Shown here: positions 9,086 through 17,249 of the stretch, piece by piece | Position numbering within the stretch: the first letter of the stretch is position 1 | Layout: each line of letters opens with the position of its first letter | DNA from: Fuerstiella marisgermanici | Lineage (GTDB): Bacteria > Planctomycetota > Planctomycetia > Planctomycetales > Planctomycetaceae | Length of the DNA: 64,000 bases | Direction of reading: 5' to 3' | NCBI RefSeq assembly: GCF_001983935.1 | Contig: NZ_CP017641.1 | Coordinates: forward strand, 1,240,001 to 1,304,000 | The notes under the pieces: generated by a model | Databases searched by the model: none | Seen by the model: the letters and a program-made list of their open reading frames with translations, nothing else | What the model was told of the DNA's origin: nothing | Translations under genes and position numbers: made by a program

Positions 9086-9352
9086 CATCGGGAGCACCGC
9101 CGGCGCTTCAGCTCTCAACCCGTCACCCGCCTCCCACGCCAACCAGCCGCTTGGCCGCCCCCGCACATGGCGACCATCGGGAGCACCGCCGGCGCTTCAG
9201 CTTCCACACCGTCACCCGCCTTCCACGCCAATCGGCTGCGGGGCCGCCCCCGCCCCCGCACACGGCGACCATCGGGAGCACCGCCGGCGCTTCAGCTTCC
9301 ACACCGTCACCCGCTTCCCACGCCAATCGGCTGCGGGGCCGTCCCCGCCCAC
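9086..9352. repeat. Three GC-rich tandem repeats
   Basis: Three direct copies begin at 9086, 9175 and 9270 (spacing 89 and 95). Each opens with CATCGGGAGCACCGCCGGCG and runs through CTTCAGCTY, a CCGTCACCCGC segment, and a GGCCGCCCCCGC end; copies 2 and 3 are the most alike, and copy 2 has a longer CCCCCG run. They fill most of the gap between the sulfatase and murE. All frames give low-complexity Arg/Pro/Ala peptides, so this is not coding. A related, more divergent copy lies at 43407. There are no unique spacers, so this is not a CRISPR array. Confidence 0.85.
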
Positions 9353-9487
9353 GGCTGCTGTTGACGCGAAATTGTATTGCGGGCACAATCGGCGGATTGT
9401 GTTCAGCATGACGCTGAAACGGATCGGCGAACTGGTTTAACAGACGAGGTTCGCCATTGATTTCGACCTTCCGGCAGGATGCACGGA

Positions 9488-11005
9488 ATGAACTCGATCC
9501 CCGTAAGTCTGCAGCGTGTGCTGCTGGGTTCTCGTTTTCTGAATTGTGCCGATATCGCAGCGCGGTCTGTGACGGCCGATAGTCGGACGGTACTTCCCGG
9601 CGACGTGTTCGTTGCCGTTGCGGGGTGTCGTACGGACGGGCATCAGCACATTGCCAGCGCCGTGGCGAACGGCGCGGCTGCGATTGTTGTGCAGCGGCCG
9701 GTCGAAGGGATTCGCGTTCCACAGTGCATTGTTCCGTGTACCGCCGCGGCGTTTGCCAGACTGTGTGCGGCGTTGACGTTCGGCGACCGCTGTCCGATGG
9801 TCTCAGCGGGCATCACGGGGACGAATGGCAAGACGACCACGTCGTGGATGTTGCGATCCATTTTGCAGGAGGCGAAATTTCAGACCGGCCTGATCGGCAC
9901 GATTGAAAATAGCGATGGTGTTGAGCAGCAACCAGCCAACATGACCACGCCGCCCGCTGACAGGCTGGTTCAGCAAGTGGGCAACATGCTGGCAAAGCGA
10001 ACATCGCATTGTGTGATTGAAATCAGCAGTCACGCGTTGACTCAAAAACGTTGTGCCGGGATCCCGCTGTCGGCGGCCGCGATCACCAATATTAGTCAGG
10101 ATCACTTTGATTATCACGGCGATCTTCAGAACTACCGAACCGCGAAATCTGAGATTGCAAAATTGTTGCATCCGGACGCACCGCTGCTGCTGAATATTAC
10201 TGACGCTGGCTGCCGATCGGTGCTGGACGCGGTGTCGGAGTTCGCTCCGGTGATTACGTTCGGCCTGGATTGTGCGGAGGCCGAGTTAGGTGCGACGTTG
10301 TTGAGTCAAACGCATCGCAGCCAGCGAATTTGTTTGCATCTGGCTCAAGGAAATGCCGAAGTCCGCCTGCGAATGATCGGCCGCCACAATGTGGAAAACG
10401 CGGTGGCGGCGGCAGGGTTGGCGGAACAGCTTGGTATTCCGCTGCGAGACATCGCGGCCGGTTTGGAGGCCGTGCGAACGGTTCCGGGACGTCTGGAAAG
10501 AATCGACGAAGGTCAGCCGTTCCAGGTGCTGGTCGATTATGCTCACACCCACGACGCCCTGTCGCGTTCGATTGCCACAATCCGGGATTTCACGCCGGGC
10601 CGAATTATCTGCGTGTTTGGTGCGGGTGGCGATCGAGATGCCTCGAAGCGTCTAATGATGGGGCAGGCGGCCGCCGCGTCAGAAGTATGCGTTGTCACGT
10701 CTGACAATCCTCGATCCGAAGATCCACTGCAGATTATTCACGATTTAATGGGTGGGTTGTTACCAGGTACTCAGGCTGTGGCCGAACCCGACCGCGCCGC
10801 CGCGATCCGGCAGGCCTTCGAACTGGCGGAACCAGGTGACGTTGTTCTACTGGCTGGCAAAGGGCATGAAACGGTTCAGGAGATCCAGGAACGTCGGCAG
10901 CCGTTTGACGACCGCTTTGTCGCCCGGCAGCTGCTGCACGAACTGTACGCTCCGTTGCCCGAAGAGTCTTTGCATCCGACGTACAGCCTGATTCGTTCTG
11001 CCTAA
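9488..11005 (+). CDS. murE: UDP-MurNAc-tripeptide synthetase MurE
   Basis: A 505-residue Mur ligase that adds the third amino acid to UDP-MurNAc-dipeptide in the cytoplasm. The N-terminal domain shows TADSRTVLPGDVFVAV. The ATP loop GTNGKTTT lies near residue 112; NISQDHFDYHG and VPGRLERID follow in the central domain, and VDYAHTHDAL in the C-terminal one. Near residue 405 is DNPR, the motif that by family knowledge selects meso-diaminopimelate rather than lysine. I chose ATG 9488 because AGGA sits eight bases ahead; ATG 9479 is also in frame. It is followed by murF after 220 bases. The length is normal for the family. Confidence 0.95.
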   Translation: MNSIPVSLQRVLLGSRFLNCADIAARSVTADSRTVLPGDVFVAVAGCRTDGHQHIASAVANGAAAIVVQRPVEGIRVPQCIVPCTAAAFARLCAALTFGDRCPMVSAGITGTNGKTTTSWMLRSILQEAKFQTGLIGTIENSDGVEQQPANMTTPPADRLVQQVGNMLAKRTSHCVIEISSHALTQKRCAGIPLSAAAITNISQDHFDYHGDLQNYRTAKSEIAKLLHPDAPLLLNITDAGCRSVLDAVSEFAPVITFGLDCAEAELGATLLSQTHRSQRICLHLAQGNAEVRLRMIGRHNVENAVAAAGLAEQLGIPLRDIAAGLEAVRTVPGRLERIDEGQPFQVLVDYAHTHDALSRSIATIRDFTPGRIICVFGAGGDRDASKRLMMGQAAAASEVCVVTSDNPRSEDPLQIIHDLMGGLLPGTQAVAEPDRAAAIRQAFELAEPGDVVLLAGKGHETVQEIQERRQPFDDRFVARQLLHELYAPLPEESLHPTYSLIRSA

Positions 11006-11225
11006 GTCCCGGATTCACGCTTTTGCAACAGGTTAAACAGTGACGGCAATTCCGTCGCAGCCAAACAAATGTCCACACAATTGATGAAGATGTTCTTACC
11101 CAGACAGTCTGTTCAGGTCGAAATGAAAGCTGTGACCCGGACCCTCCCATCGGCAGGATTTGCCGGTGTGGCATCTTCAGGTGGTGTTCTCCCACACCGC
11201 CGTGGACGACAAGGCTGAGCTTGTT

Positions 11226-12626
11226 ATGCATCCGTTGACCGTTAAGCAAATCTGTGAACTGACCGATGGTGTCATCGTTGGGCAGGTGGCCCCGGGCGCG
11301 ATCATCGAGGGTTGCGTGATCGACAGTCGCGACGTCCAACCCGGCGACGCATTCTTTGCGATTCAGGGAACGCAGCAACACGGCGTGTCGTTTGCCACGA
11401 CCGCACTTAGCGCCGGAGCCAACGTTGTCATCGTCGATGAGGCCGTGTCCGCAGACTGCCTGACACCTCATATTGCCGTTGATGACATCGAAATTGCGCT
11501 CGCTCAGGTGGCACACGCCAACCGGCGGCGCAGTGAGGCACTTGTTGTCGGTATCACCGGCAGCGTTGGGAAGACGACGGCACGTAGTCTGATTTCCTGT
11601 GTGTTGCAGACCGTACATACGGGCATCGAAAGCCCTCGTAACTTCAACAACTGCCTTGGCGTGCCGCTAAGCCTGCTGGAACTGCAGGAAGGCGACGAAT
11701 TTGCGGCGATTGAAATCGGTGCGTCTGGTCCGGGAGAAGTTCAAGCTCTCTCTGCCATCGCAGAACCCGAATTTGCCGTTGTCACACGAATTGCACCGGC
11801 GCATTTACATGGTTTTAAATCGTTGAACACGGTTCGAGCCGAAAAGCAGCAATTGGTCGCTTCAATACCTGCCGATGGCGTCGCGTTTTTGAACGCAGAT
11901 GATTCAGCCGTGGCAGCCATGGCTTCGGCAACGAAGGCGCGAGTTGTCAGTTTCGGCTTGTCGGAATCAGCAAACGTTCGAGCGACCGAAGTCGAATCTG
12001 AGAACGGTCAGTTGAGCCTGACGGTGGACGGCTTTCGCTTTCACGTGCCGGTTTGCGGTCGACACAACGTCACGAACGTGTTGGCGGCTATTGCCGTGGG
12101 AATGGAAATTGGCGTGACGCCCGAGTTGATCAACGCCGGTCTGCAGACGTTTCAGCCTCAACACGGCCGTTGCGTTGTGTCGCAGGTTGGTGACTGGACG
12201 GTTATCGACGACACGTATAATTCAAGCCCGGCCAGTGTCGCCGCTGCGATCCAGACGGTTTCCGAATTCACCGACAATCGACATCGCATTGTTGTGCTTA
12301 GCGACATGCTGGACCTTGGCGATCAGGCCAGCGACCTTCATTATGGCATCGGCGCCACGTTAGCGAGATCCGCCGTTGATCATGTTGTTTTGACAGGTCA
12401 GTTCGCCGACGATGTGGTGGAAGGCTTTCTGTCGTCGGGTGGAAACATCAACCGCATTTCGCAGTTTGCAAGTCGAGCTCTGCTGCTTGAGATACTCGAA
12501 TGCCTGGTTGGCCCCGGCGATGTTGTGTTGTTCAAGGGGTCTCGCGCGACTGCTATGGAACGCGTGATCGAAGAGCTTCGGCAGCGACTGGCGCCGCCAC
12601 AATCTGTCACGCGGAAAGCTGCTTAG
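11226..12626 (+). CDS. murF: UDP-MurNAc-pentapeptide synthetase MurF
   Basis: A 466-residue Mur ligase that adds D-Ala-D-Ala to the UDP-MurNAc-tripeptide. Visible are the N-terminal IDSRDVQPGDAFFAI segment, the ATP loop GITGSVGKTT (near residue 107), FNNCLGVPLS, and VIDDTYNSSPASV in the last third, a MurF hallmark. The frame extends upstream to 11160, but the ATG at 11226 gives the normal MurF beginning (MHPLTVKQICELTDG). It lies downstream of murE on the same strand and probably forms a unit with it. Its last 20 bases overlap the convergent symporter gene. Confidence 0.95.
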   Translation: MHPLTVKQICELTDGVIVGQVAPGAIIEGCVIDSRDVQPGDAFFAIQGTQQHGVSFATTALSAGANVVIVDEAVSADCLTPHIAVDDIEIALAQVAHANRRRSEALVVGITGSVGKTTARSLISCVLQTVHTGIESPRNFNNCLGVPLSLLELQEGDEFAAIEIGASGPGEVQALSAIAEPEFAVVTRIAPAHLHGFKSLNTVRAEKQQLVASIPADGVAFLNADDSAVAAMASATKARVVSFGLSESANVRATEVESENGQLSLTVDGFRFHVPVCGRHNVTNVLAAIAVGMEIGVTPELINAGLQTFQPQHGRCVVSQVGDWTVIDDTYNSSPASVAAAIQTVSEFTDNRHRIVVLSDMLDLGDQASDLHYGIGATLARSAVDHVVLTGQFADDVVEGFLSSGGNINRISQFASRALLLEILECLVGPGDVVLFKGSRATAMERVIEELRQRLAPPQSVTRKAA

Positions 12627-14157
12627 GCCGCTTCGACAACACGGCTCCCACCAGAAACACGATCGACGTGCCGACCACGACAGCCATCAGCGGGTCCAGC
12701 AAGTCGCGCACGGGGGCCAGCTTGCTGTAAACGGGCTGCAACCACTGTGGAAGGTCTGGCATGTGAGCGACCGTGACCAACGTGATGGCGGACACGCCAG
12801 AGACGACTCCTAAAGCGGCACCGAATGCACCTTCCGCTTTAGTGAACCTCGCCAGCAGAATCAGGCCCAGAGTTCCGCCGCTGAGGATGCCGGAAATTTT
12901 CCACCACACGTCCAGCATGTGGCCTCGACTGCTAACCATCGCCAAAGCCACGGCGATGCCGAGTACGCCCAGGACGATCGTCATCAAGCGGAGGAATCGA
13001 AGGTCGAACTTGTCATCGGCCTTGTATGAACCGTCGACCTGCTGCACACCACGCCGGAAGAAACGATTCTGAACATCGCACAATAACAAGGTGGCCGAAC
13101 TGTTTAATGATGAATCAACGGTACTCATCGCCGCCGCCAGAATCGCGGCAATCAGCAGCCCGGCCAGACCTGTCGGCAGTTCCGACATGATGAAAAATGG
13201 TAGTACTTCATCGGGTTTTCGGTCGGCCGGTAATTCGCCATTAAGCTGGTAGAAAACGAACAGGCCCGTGCCGAGGAAGAACAGAATCGCAGAGATCGGC
13301 AGATACGCGATGGCTCCCATCCACACACTTCGGCGTGCGTCCGCTTCTGTGCGAGCCGTAAAATAGCGTTGCACGAAGGTCTGGTCGGCCGCGAAGTTTT
13401 GCAGGTTGATAAAGAAGCCAAAGGTCAACATCGTCAAGAAAGTGGAGCTTCCGCTGGCCGTCTTTGCGAAGCTGAGGTCCATGCTGCCCAGCGAGAGTTT
13501 ATTCTGTAAAGGCTGCGACGCCCCTTCAATAATTCCCGCAACGCCGCCGGGCACATTCATCACCAGCACAACAAGACAGATCAGCATTCCACCGACCAGA
13601 ATGATGCTCTGCACGACATCGGTCCAGATGACGGCTTCAATGCCGCCCAGCAATGTGTAAGCGATCACCAGAACGCCCAGGCAAAGGATGATCGTGGAAA
13701 TCGGCACGTCGATAAGAGCCGTTACGGCGAGCGAAACGCCATACAGAATCATGCCGATGCGGCCAACGTGATACATCACGTTAAACAGCGCCGAATACAC
13801 GCGAGCCCAGGTGCCGAAGCGTTTTTCCAGATGCTCATAAGCCGACAGGCTGCCGCAGTTTCGGAAAAAGGGCACAAAGAAAACGGTGGCAACCCAGGCG
13901 GCGTACGGCAGCGATAAAGAAAAAACAAACGGAAGCCACGTACCGGAAAATGTCTTACCGGGGTTCGCTACGAAGCTGATACTGCTGACGAACGTACCAA
14001 TGATCGACAGCCCAACCACCCAGCCAGGCAGCGAACGACCGGCCGACATGAATTCGTCGGCCGTGTGAGTTCGACGGGACATGAAGCAGCCGAGGGCAGT
14101 CACGGCAATCAGGTAGACGCCGACAACGATCAGGTCTACGGGACTGGCAGTTGGCAT
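12607..14157 (-). CDS. Sodium:solute symporter family protein
   Basis: A 516-residue inner-membrane transporter of the SSS family. About 13 hydrophobic segments are seen, starting with LIVVGVYLIAVTALGCF. The early motif FMSAGRSLPGWVVGLSIIGT, followed by SSISFVANPG, is characteristic of the family's first core helix, and GGIEAVIWTDVVQ is the conserved central motif. AAAMSTVDSSLNSSATL carries the Ser/Thr pair typical of the second sodium site. The substrate cannot be read from sequence; sugar or organic-acid uptake is likely by family knowledge. It is convergent with murF, with a 20-base overlap of the 3' ends. Confidence 0.9.
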   Translation of the reverse strand: MPTASPVDLIVVGVYLIAVTALGCFMSRRTHTADEFMSAGRSLPGWVVGLSIIGTFVSSISFVANPGKTFSGTWLPFVFSLSLPYAAWVATVFFVPFFRNCGSLSAYEHLEKRFGTWARVYSALFNVMYHVGRIGMILYGVSLAVTALIDVPISTIILCLGVLVIAYTLLGGIEAVIWTDVVQSIILVGGMLICLVVLVMNVPGGVAGIIEGASQPLQNKLSLGSMDLSFAKTASGSSTFLTMLTFGFFINLQNFAADQTFVQRYFTARTEADARRSVWMGAIAYLPISAILFFLGTGLFVFYQLNGELPADRKPDEVLPFFIMSELPTGLAGLLIAAILAAAMSTVDSSLNSSATLLLCDVQNRFFRRGVQQVDGSYKADDKFDLRFLRLMTIVLGVLGIAVALAMVSSRGHMLDVWWKISGILSGGTLGLILLARFTKAEGAFGAALGVVSGVSAITLVTVAHMPDLPQWLQPVYSKLAPVRDLLDPLMAVVVGTSIVFLVGAVLSKRPKQLSA

Positions 14158-14494
14158 TGGTGTTCCTGGCAGGGCAAAACGGCAAGACAGTGTCTGATGG
14201 CGGAGTTTCGAACAGAACGCGGTCCGTTGCTAGTGAAGGACTCATTGCGCGCTTGGGTTTGTCGTGAAATGGCCATGGCGATTTGGGCCGCAGCTGTTGT
14301 CAACCTTCAACCGGAAGCTCCGCGTGTGCAGTTGGGAACATCGCGGAATAACCGGCAGAACCGGAATTCAATCGCCGTCAAACCCGGTGGAACTGGATAC
14401 GTTGATCCGCCGAGCGGGGATTCCTGACCAAGCCTAGCGTAGAGAATTTCCCCAACAGGACCGCAACTCCTTCCTGATCCCAGAGGTCATCACC
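14158..14494. promoter_or_regulatory. Divergent intergenic region
   Basis: This 337-base gap separates the start of the symporter (minus) from the start of the HAMP protein (plus), so it must hold both promoters. I see no convincing gene. A clear ribosome site, AGAGG at 14482-14486, precedes the ATG at 14495. No operator or hairpin stands out. Confidence 0.45.
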
Positions 14495-14971
14495 ATGACG
14501 AAGCAAAAAAATCATCGAAAAAAATCCGTCGTTAATGTTCGCGTACAGTGGACTCTGGCGCTTCGGGTTGTCCTGCACTTTCTTGTGTTCGTGTGCGCCG
14601 GAGCTGTCTTCGGGCTGATCAATCAGTTTTTGATTGACCCGTTCGGCGGACTGGCTGGCAACCTGTCGGCATTTTGTCGCAACAGTGGCCCAATTTTGGT
14701 GGCGTTGCTCTGCCTGCTGCCGATTTTTATTCGCGACACGCTGACGCTTAGCAACCGGATTGCTGGTCCGATCTACAGTCTGGAGAAAACGATTGTTCAG
14801 ATTTCCGACGGTGATGAAGATGTGCGACCGCTGAAGTTTCGAAAAGACGACATGTGGGAAGAGTTGCCCGAGATGTTTAACAACATGGTCGAAAGCCTGC
14901 GTTCGTCTGGTGACTCCGCGGCTGAAACGAGTTCCGTGACACAGGATCAACGTGAGCTGGTTGAAGTTTGA
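14495..14971 (+). CDS. Two-helix membrane protein with HAMP-like region
   Basis: A 158-residue protein. A basic N-terminus precedes two membrane helices (about 28-50 and 65-82). Then comes a HAMP-like linker: RIAGPIYSLEKTIVQISDGD, a short gap, and ELPEMFNNMVESLRS. HAMP modules normally pass signals from membrane to an output domain, but here the protein ends soon after, so no kinase, cyclase or methyl-accepting domain is present. It lies just ahead of the Tad pseudopilin genes (76 bases) and may be an accessory of that system. The start is supported by AGAGG eight bases upstream. Confidence 0.75.
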   Translation: MTKQKNHRKKSVVNVRVQWTLALRVVLHFLVFVCAGAVFGLINQFLIDPFGGLAGNLSAFCRNSGPILVALLCLLPIFIRDTLTLSNRIAGPIYSLEKTIVQISDGDEDVRPLKFRKDDMWEELPEMFNNMVESLRSSGDSAAETSSVTQDQRELVEV

Positions 14972-15047
14972 CATCTGATCCGAAATCGGTAGGGGCAAAC
15001 GTAAGTTTCCGGTTAGGTTCTGACAGCAAATAAATAGAAGTCATCCC

Positions 15048-15467
15048 ATGCGGGCCATAAACAACACAACGACCAAAGCGAAGAACCGCCGACGCGGAAT
15101 TGCAGCCACGGAATTTGCCGTGTGTCTTCCGATTCTGCTTGTGCTGATCGTCGGAACCATCGAAGCCTGTTCAATGATCTATCTGAAGCAGACGCTAAGC
15201 GTGGCTGCCTACGAAGGAATTCGAGCGTCGATCAAGCCGAGTGCCACGACAGCAGATGTTACTGCAGCATGCAATCGGATTCTGACTGACAGAAACGTCC
15301 AGGGAGGAACAGTGACGATTACCCCTTCTGATTTCGAAACACAGCCCGTGCAGACATGGATCACAGTACGTGTTCATGCGACTGGCGGTTCAAATTCGGT
15401 GATTGCCGGCTGGTTTTACGACGCGCTTGTCGTCGACGGCCAGGCCACCATGATGAAGGAATTCTAA
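15048..15467 (+). CDS. TadE-like pseudopilin
   Basis: A 139-residue protein with the TadE layout: a short basic leader ending RRRGIAATEF, then a hydrophobic helix (AVCLPILLVLIVGTIEACSMIYLKQT). The glutamate-rich start of the helix and the AAYEGIR segment after it are typical of TadE/TadF minor pseudopilins, which by family knowledge are cut by a TadV-type prepilin peptidase. The rest is a small beta domain. It is followed by the VWA gene after one base, so the two are co-translated. No Tad secretion ATPase or outer-membrane gene is in the window. Confidence 0.85.
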   Translation: MRAINNTTTKAKNRRRGIAATEFAVCLPILLVLIVGTIEACSMIYLKQTLSVAAYEGIRASIKPSATTADVTAACNRILTDRNVQGGTVTITPSDFETQPVQTWITVRVHATGGSNSVIAGWFYDALVVDGQATMMKEF

Positions 15468-15468
15468 A

Positions 15469-16542
15469 ATGAGAAAGCTGCCATTTACGCGAACTTTGCA
15501 GCAACCGTCTTCTCGCCGTCAGGGCGCGATACTAATGCTGATCGTGTTGTGCGTTCCCGTGATTCTGGCGTTCTCTGCGTTTGCGATTAACATCGCCTGG
15601 ATGCAACTGACGCGCACCGAACTGCGAACCGCGACCGACGCGGCCGCTCGAGCCGGAAGCCGGACTCTAAGTCTTAGTCAAAGCCCCGCAACCGCGCGTG
15701 CGTCTGCTAAAGCCGCCGCGTCGCGGAATACCGTCGCCGGAGATGGGCTGACGCTAAACGATGCCGACGTGGTTTTCGGATCGTCCGAACGAACGGGCGT
15801 GGCAAAGTGGAGCTTCACACCTGCAGCGGATTCTGATCCGGAACTCAATGGCGTGCGAATCGTCGGAAGCCGGACAGCAGGTTCACCAGACGGTCCCATC
15901 ACGATGCTGTTTGCTGGCATGTTCGATCGCAGCAACTTCGAACCCGTCAAGTCGGCGACGGCTTCACAGTTGGACCGAGACGTAATGCTGGTCCTCGACC
16001 GATCCGGATCGATGGGCACTGTCACGCCTGGTGGCACGCGTTGGACGGACCTGAAACTGGCTGTCGACGCCTTCCTGGCTGCTCTGGCTCTTACGCCACA
16101 GGATGAATTCGTCGGACTGGCCACCTATTCAACGACTTCAACACTGGACGAAAATTTGGCACTGAGTTACACGCCGGTTCAGACAAACATCAGCAGCATT
16201 ACACCCAACGGCTGGACGGCCATCGGACTGGGTTTGCAGGATGGAATCACCGGAGTGCTGGATCCATCGTACACTCGGCCGAACGCCGCGAAGACGATTC
16301 TGCTGATGACGGACGGAAATCATAACACGGACCTCGATCCCGTCGGCGTCGCTCAAACGGCTCACGATACGCACAATATTACGGTCCACACCATCACGTT
16401 TAGCAGCGGAGCTGACCAGACGCACATGCAGCAGGTAGCGGCCGCAGGTGGCGGTAAGCACTGGCATGCTGACGACCAGGCTCAGCTGATTTCAGTGTTC
16501 GAAGAAATCGCCAACAACCTTCCGACGTTAATCACTGAGTAG
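15469..16542 (+). CDS. Tad pilus-associated VWA domain protein (TadG-like)
   Basis: A 357-residue protein. RRQGAILMLIVLCVPVILAF is the TadG-like N-terminal pseudopilin helix, followed by RTELRTATDAAARAGSR, a conserved Tad segment. From about residue 170 to the end is a von Willebrand factor A domain with a metal-ion-dependent adhesion site (DRSGS), a threonine-containing loop (GWTAIGLG) and LLMTDGNHN. It is probably anchored in the inner membrane with the VWA part outside, acting in adhesion or pilus assembly. It begins one base after the TadE stop and is followed by a second TadE gene. Confidence 0.85.
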   Translation: MRKLPFTRTLQQPSSRRQGAILMLIVLCVPVILAFSAFAINIAWMQLTRTELRTATDAAARAGSRTLSLSQSPATARASAKAAASRNTVAGDGLTLNDADVVFGSSERTGVAKWSFTPAADSDPELNGVRIVGSRTAGSPDGPITMLFAGMFDRSNFEPVKSATASQLDRDVMLVLDRSGSMGTVTPGGTRWTDLKLAVDAFLAALALTPQDEFVGLATYSTTSTLDENLALSYTPVQTNISSITPNGWTAIGLGLQDGITGVLDPSYTRPNAAKTILLMTDGNHNTDLDPVGVAQTAHDTHNITVHTITFSSGADQTHMQQVAAAGGGKHWHADDQAQLISVFEEIANNLPTLITE

Positions 16543-16571
16543 TCTGACTGCTCATTTTGCGGGTTTCGCAC

Positions 16572-17030
16572 ATGAAGAGTTTCATACGGAAAAGCGGTTC
16601 TACACGACGCAATGCGGCTTTCAACTGCCGCGGTCGTGCAGGGACTGCGATGGTTGAGTTTGTCGTCGTTGCGCCAGTCTTCTTTCTTCTGCTGTTTGCG
16701 GGGATTGAATTTGCAGTGCTGGGAACGATCCGCTCAACGGCCAACAATGCAGCCTACGAAGGGGCTCGCAAACTCGTGATTCCAGGCGCGGTCGCCAGTG
16801 ACGGGATCACCGAAGCGACTCGCATTATGGGCATCGTGGGCGTGAACAACCTGACGGTCACAACCACGCCAACGGTCATCGACGAAACGACTCAGGACGT
16901 CACCGTCAATGTCAGCATTCCGTACGACAACAACGCCGTGTTCGTACCCTGGTTCGCTGGTGGGCTGGTGATTAACGCGTCAAGTACACTGAAAACCGAA
17001 CGCTACGGCGGAATCTCGGCTGGCCCGTAG
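16572..17030 (+). CDS. TadE-like pseudopilin
   Basis: A 152-residue second TadE-family protein. RGRAGTAMVEFVVVAPVFFL starts the pseudopilin helix, with the conserved glutamate after MV, and NNAAYEGARKLVIPGA follows as in other TadE proteins. The frame can begin at a TTG at 16557, but the ATG at 16572 is the better start. It lies 29 bases after the VWA gene. It differs in sequence from the TadE at 15048 yet has the same architecture, so the two probably assemble together. Confidence 0.82.
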   Translation: MKSFIRKSGSTRRNAAFNCRGRAGTAMVEFVVVAPVFFLLLFAGIEFAVLGTIRSTANNAAYEGARKLVIPGAVASDGITEATRIMGIVGVNNLTVTTTPTVIDETTQDVTVNVSIPYDNNAVFVPWFAGGLVINASSTLKTERYGGISAGP

Positions 17031-17249
17031 CAGCAACGAATGTAGTGTAACGATTCCAACGATCCCGTTGCACTAAGAACTCGGCAGGATGCCTGGCCAC
17101 TAATCACCGTTGTCCGCTGGTGCCCCGCGCGCTGGTCTGCCGTTGGATTTTTTCTGAGGTTCGAATATCGCGAACCAGCGGCGCAGAAAATCTGCGACAG
17201 CGATGAGAACGCGACTGACAAGTGTGGTCCGTTTTGTAATGATGGCCGG

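Noticed and set aside
9086-9352. Possible CRISPR array
   Set aside because: The repeat units are about 90 bases, diverged and directly adjoining, with no unique spacers and no cas genes.
9123-9722. Minus-strand open frame of 199 codons over the repeats
   Set aside because: It is low-complexity sequence from the GC-rich repeats and runs into murE on the other strand.
10734-11618. Minus-strand open frame of 294 codons across murE-murF
   Set aside because: Both murE and murF are unmistakable on the plus strand, so this is a shadow frame.
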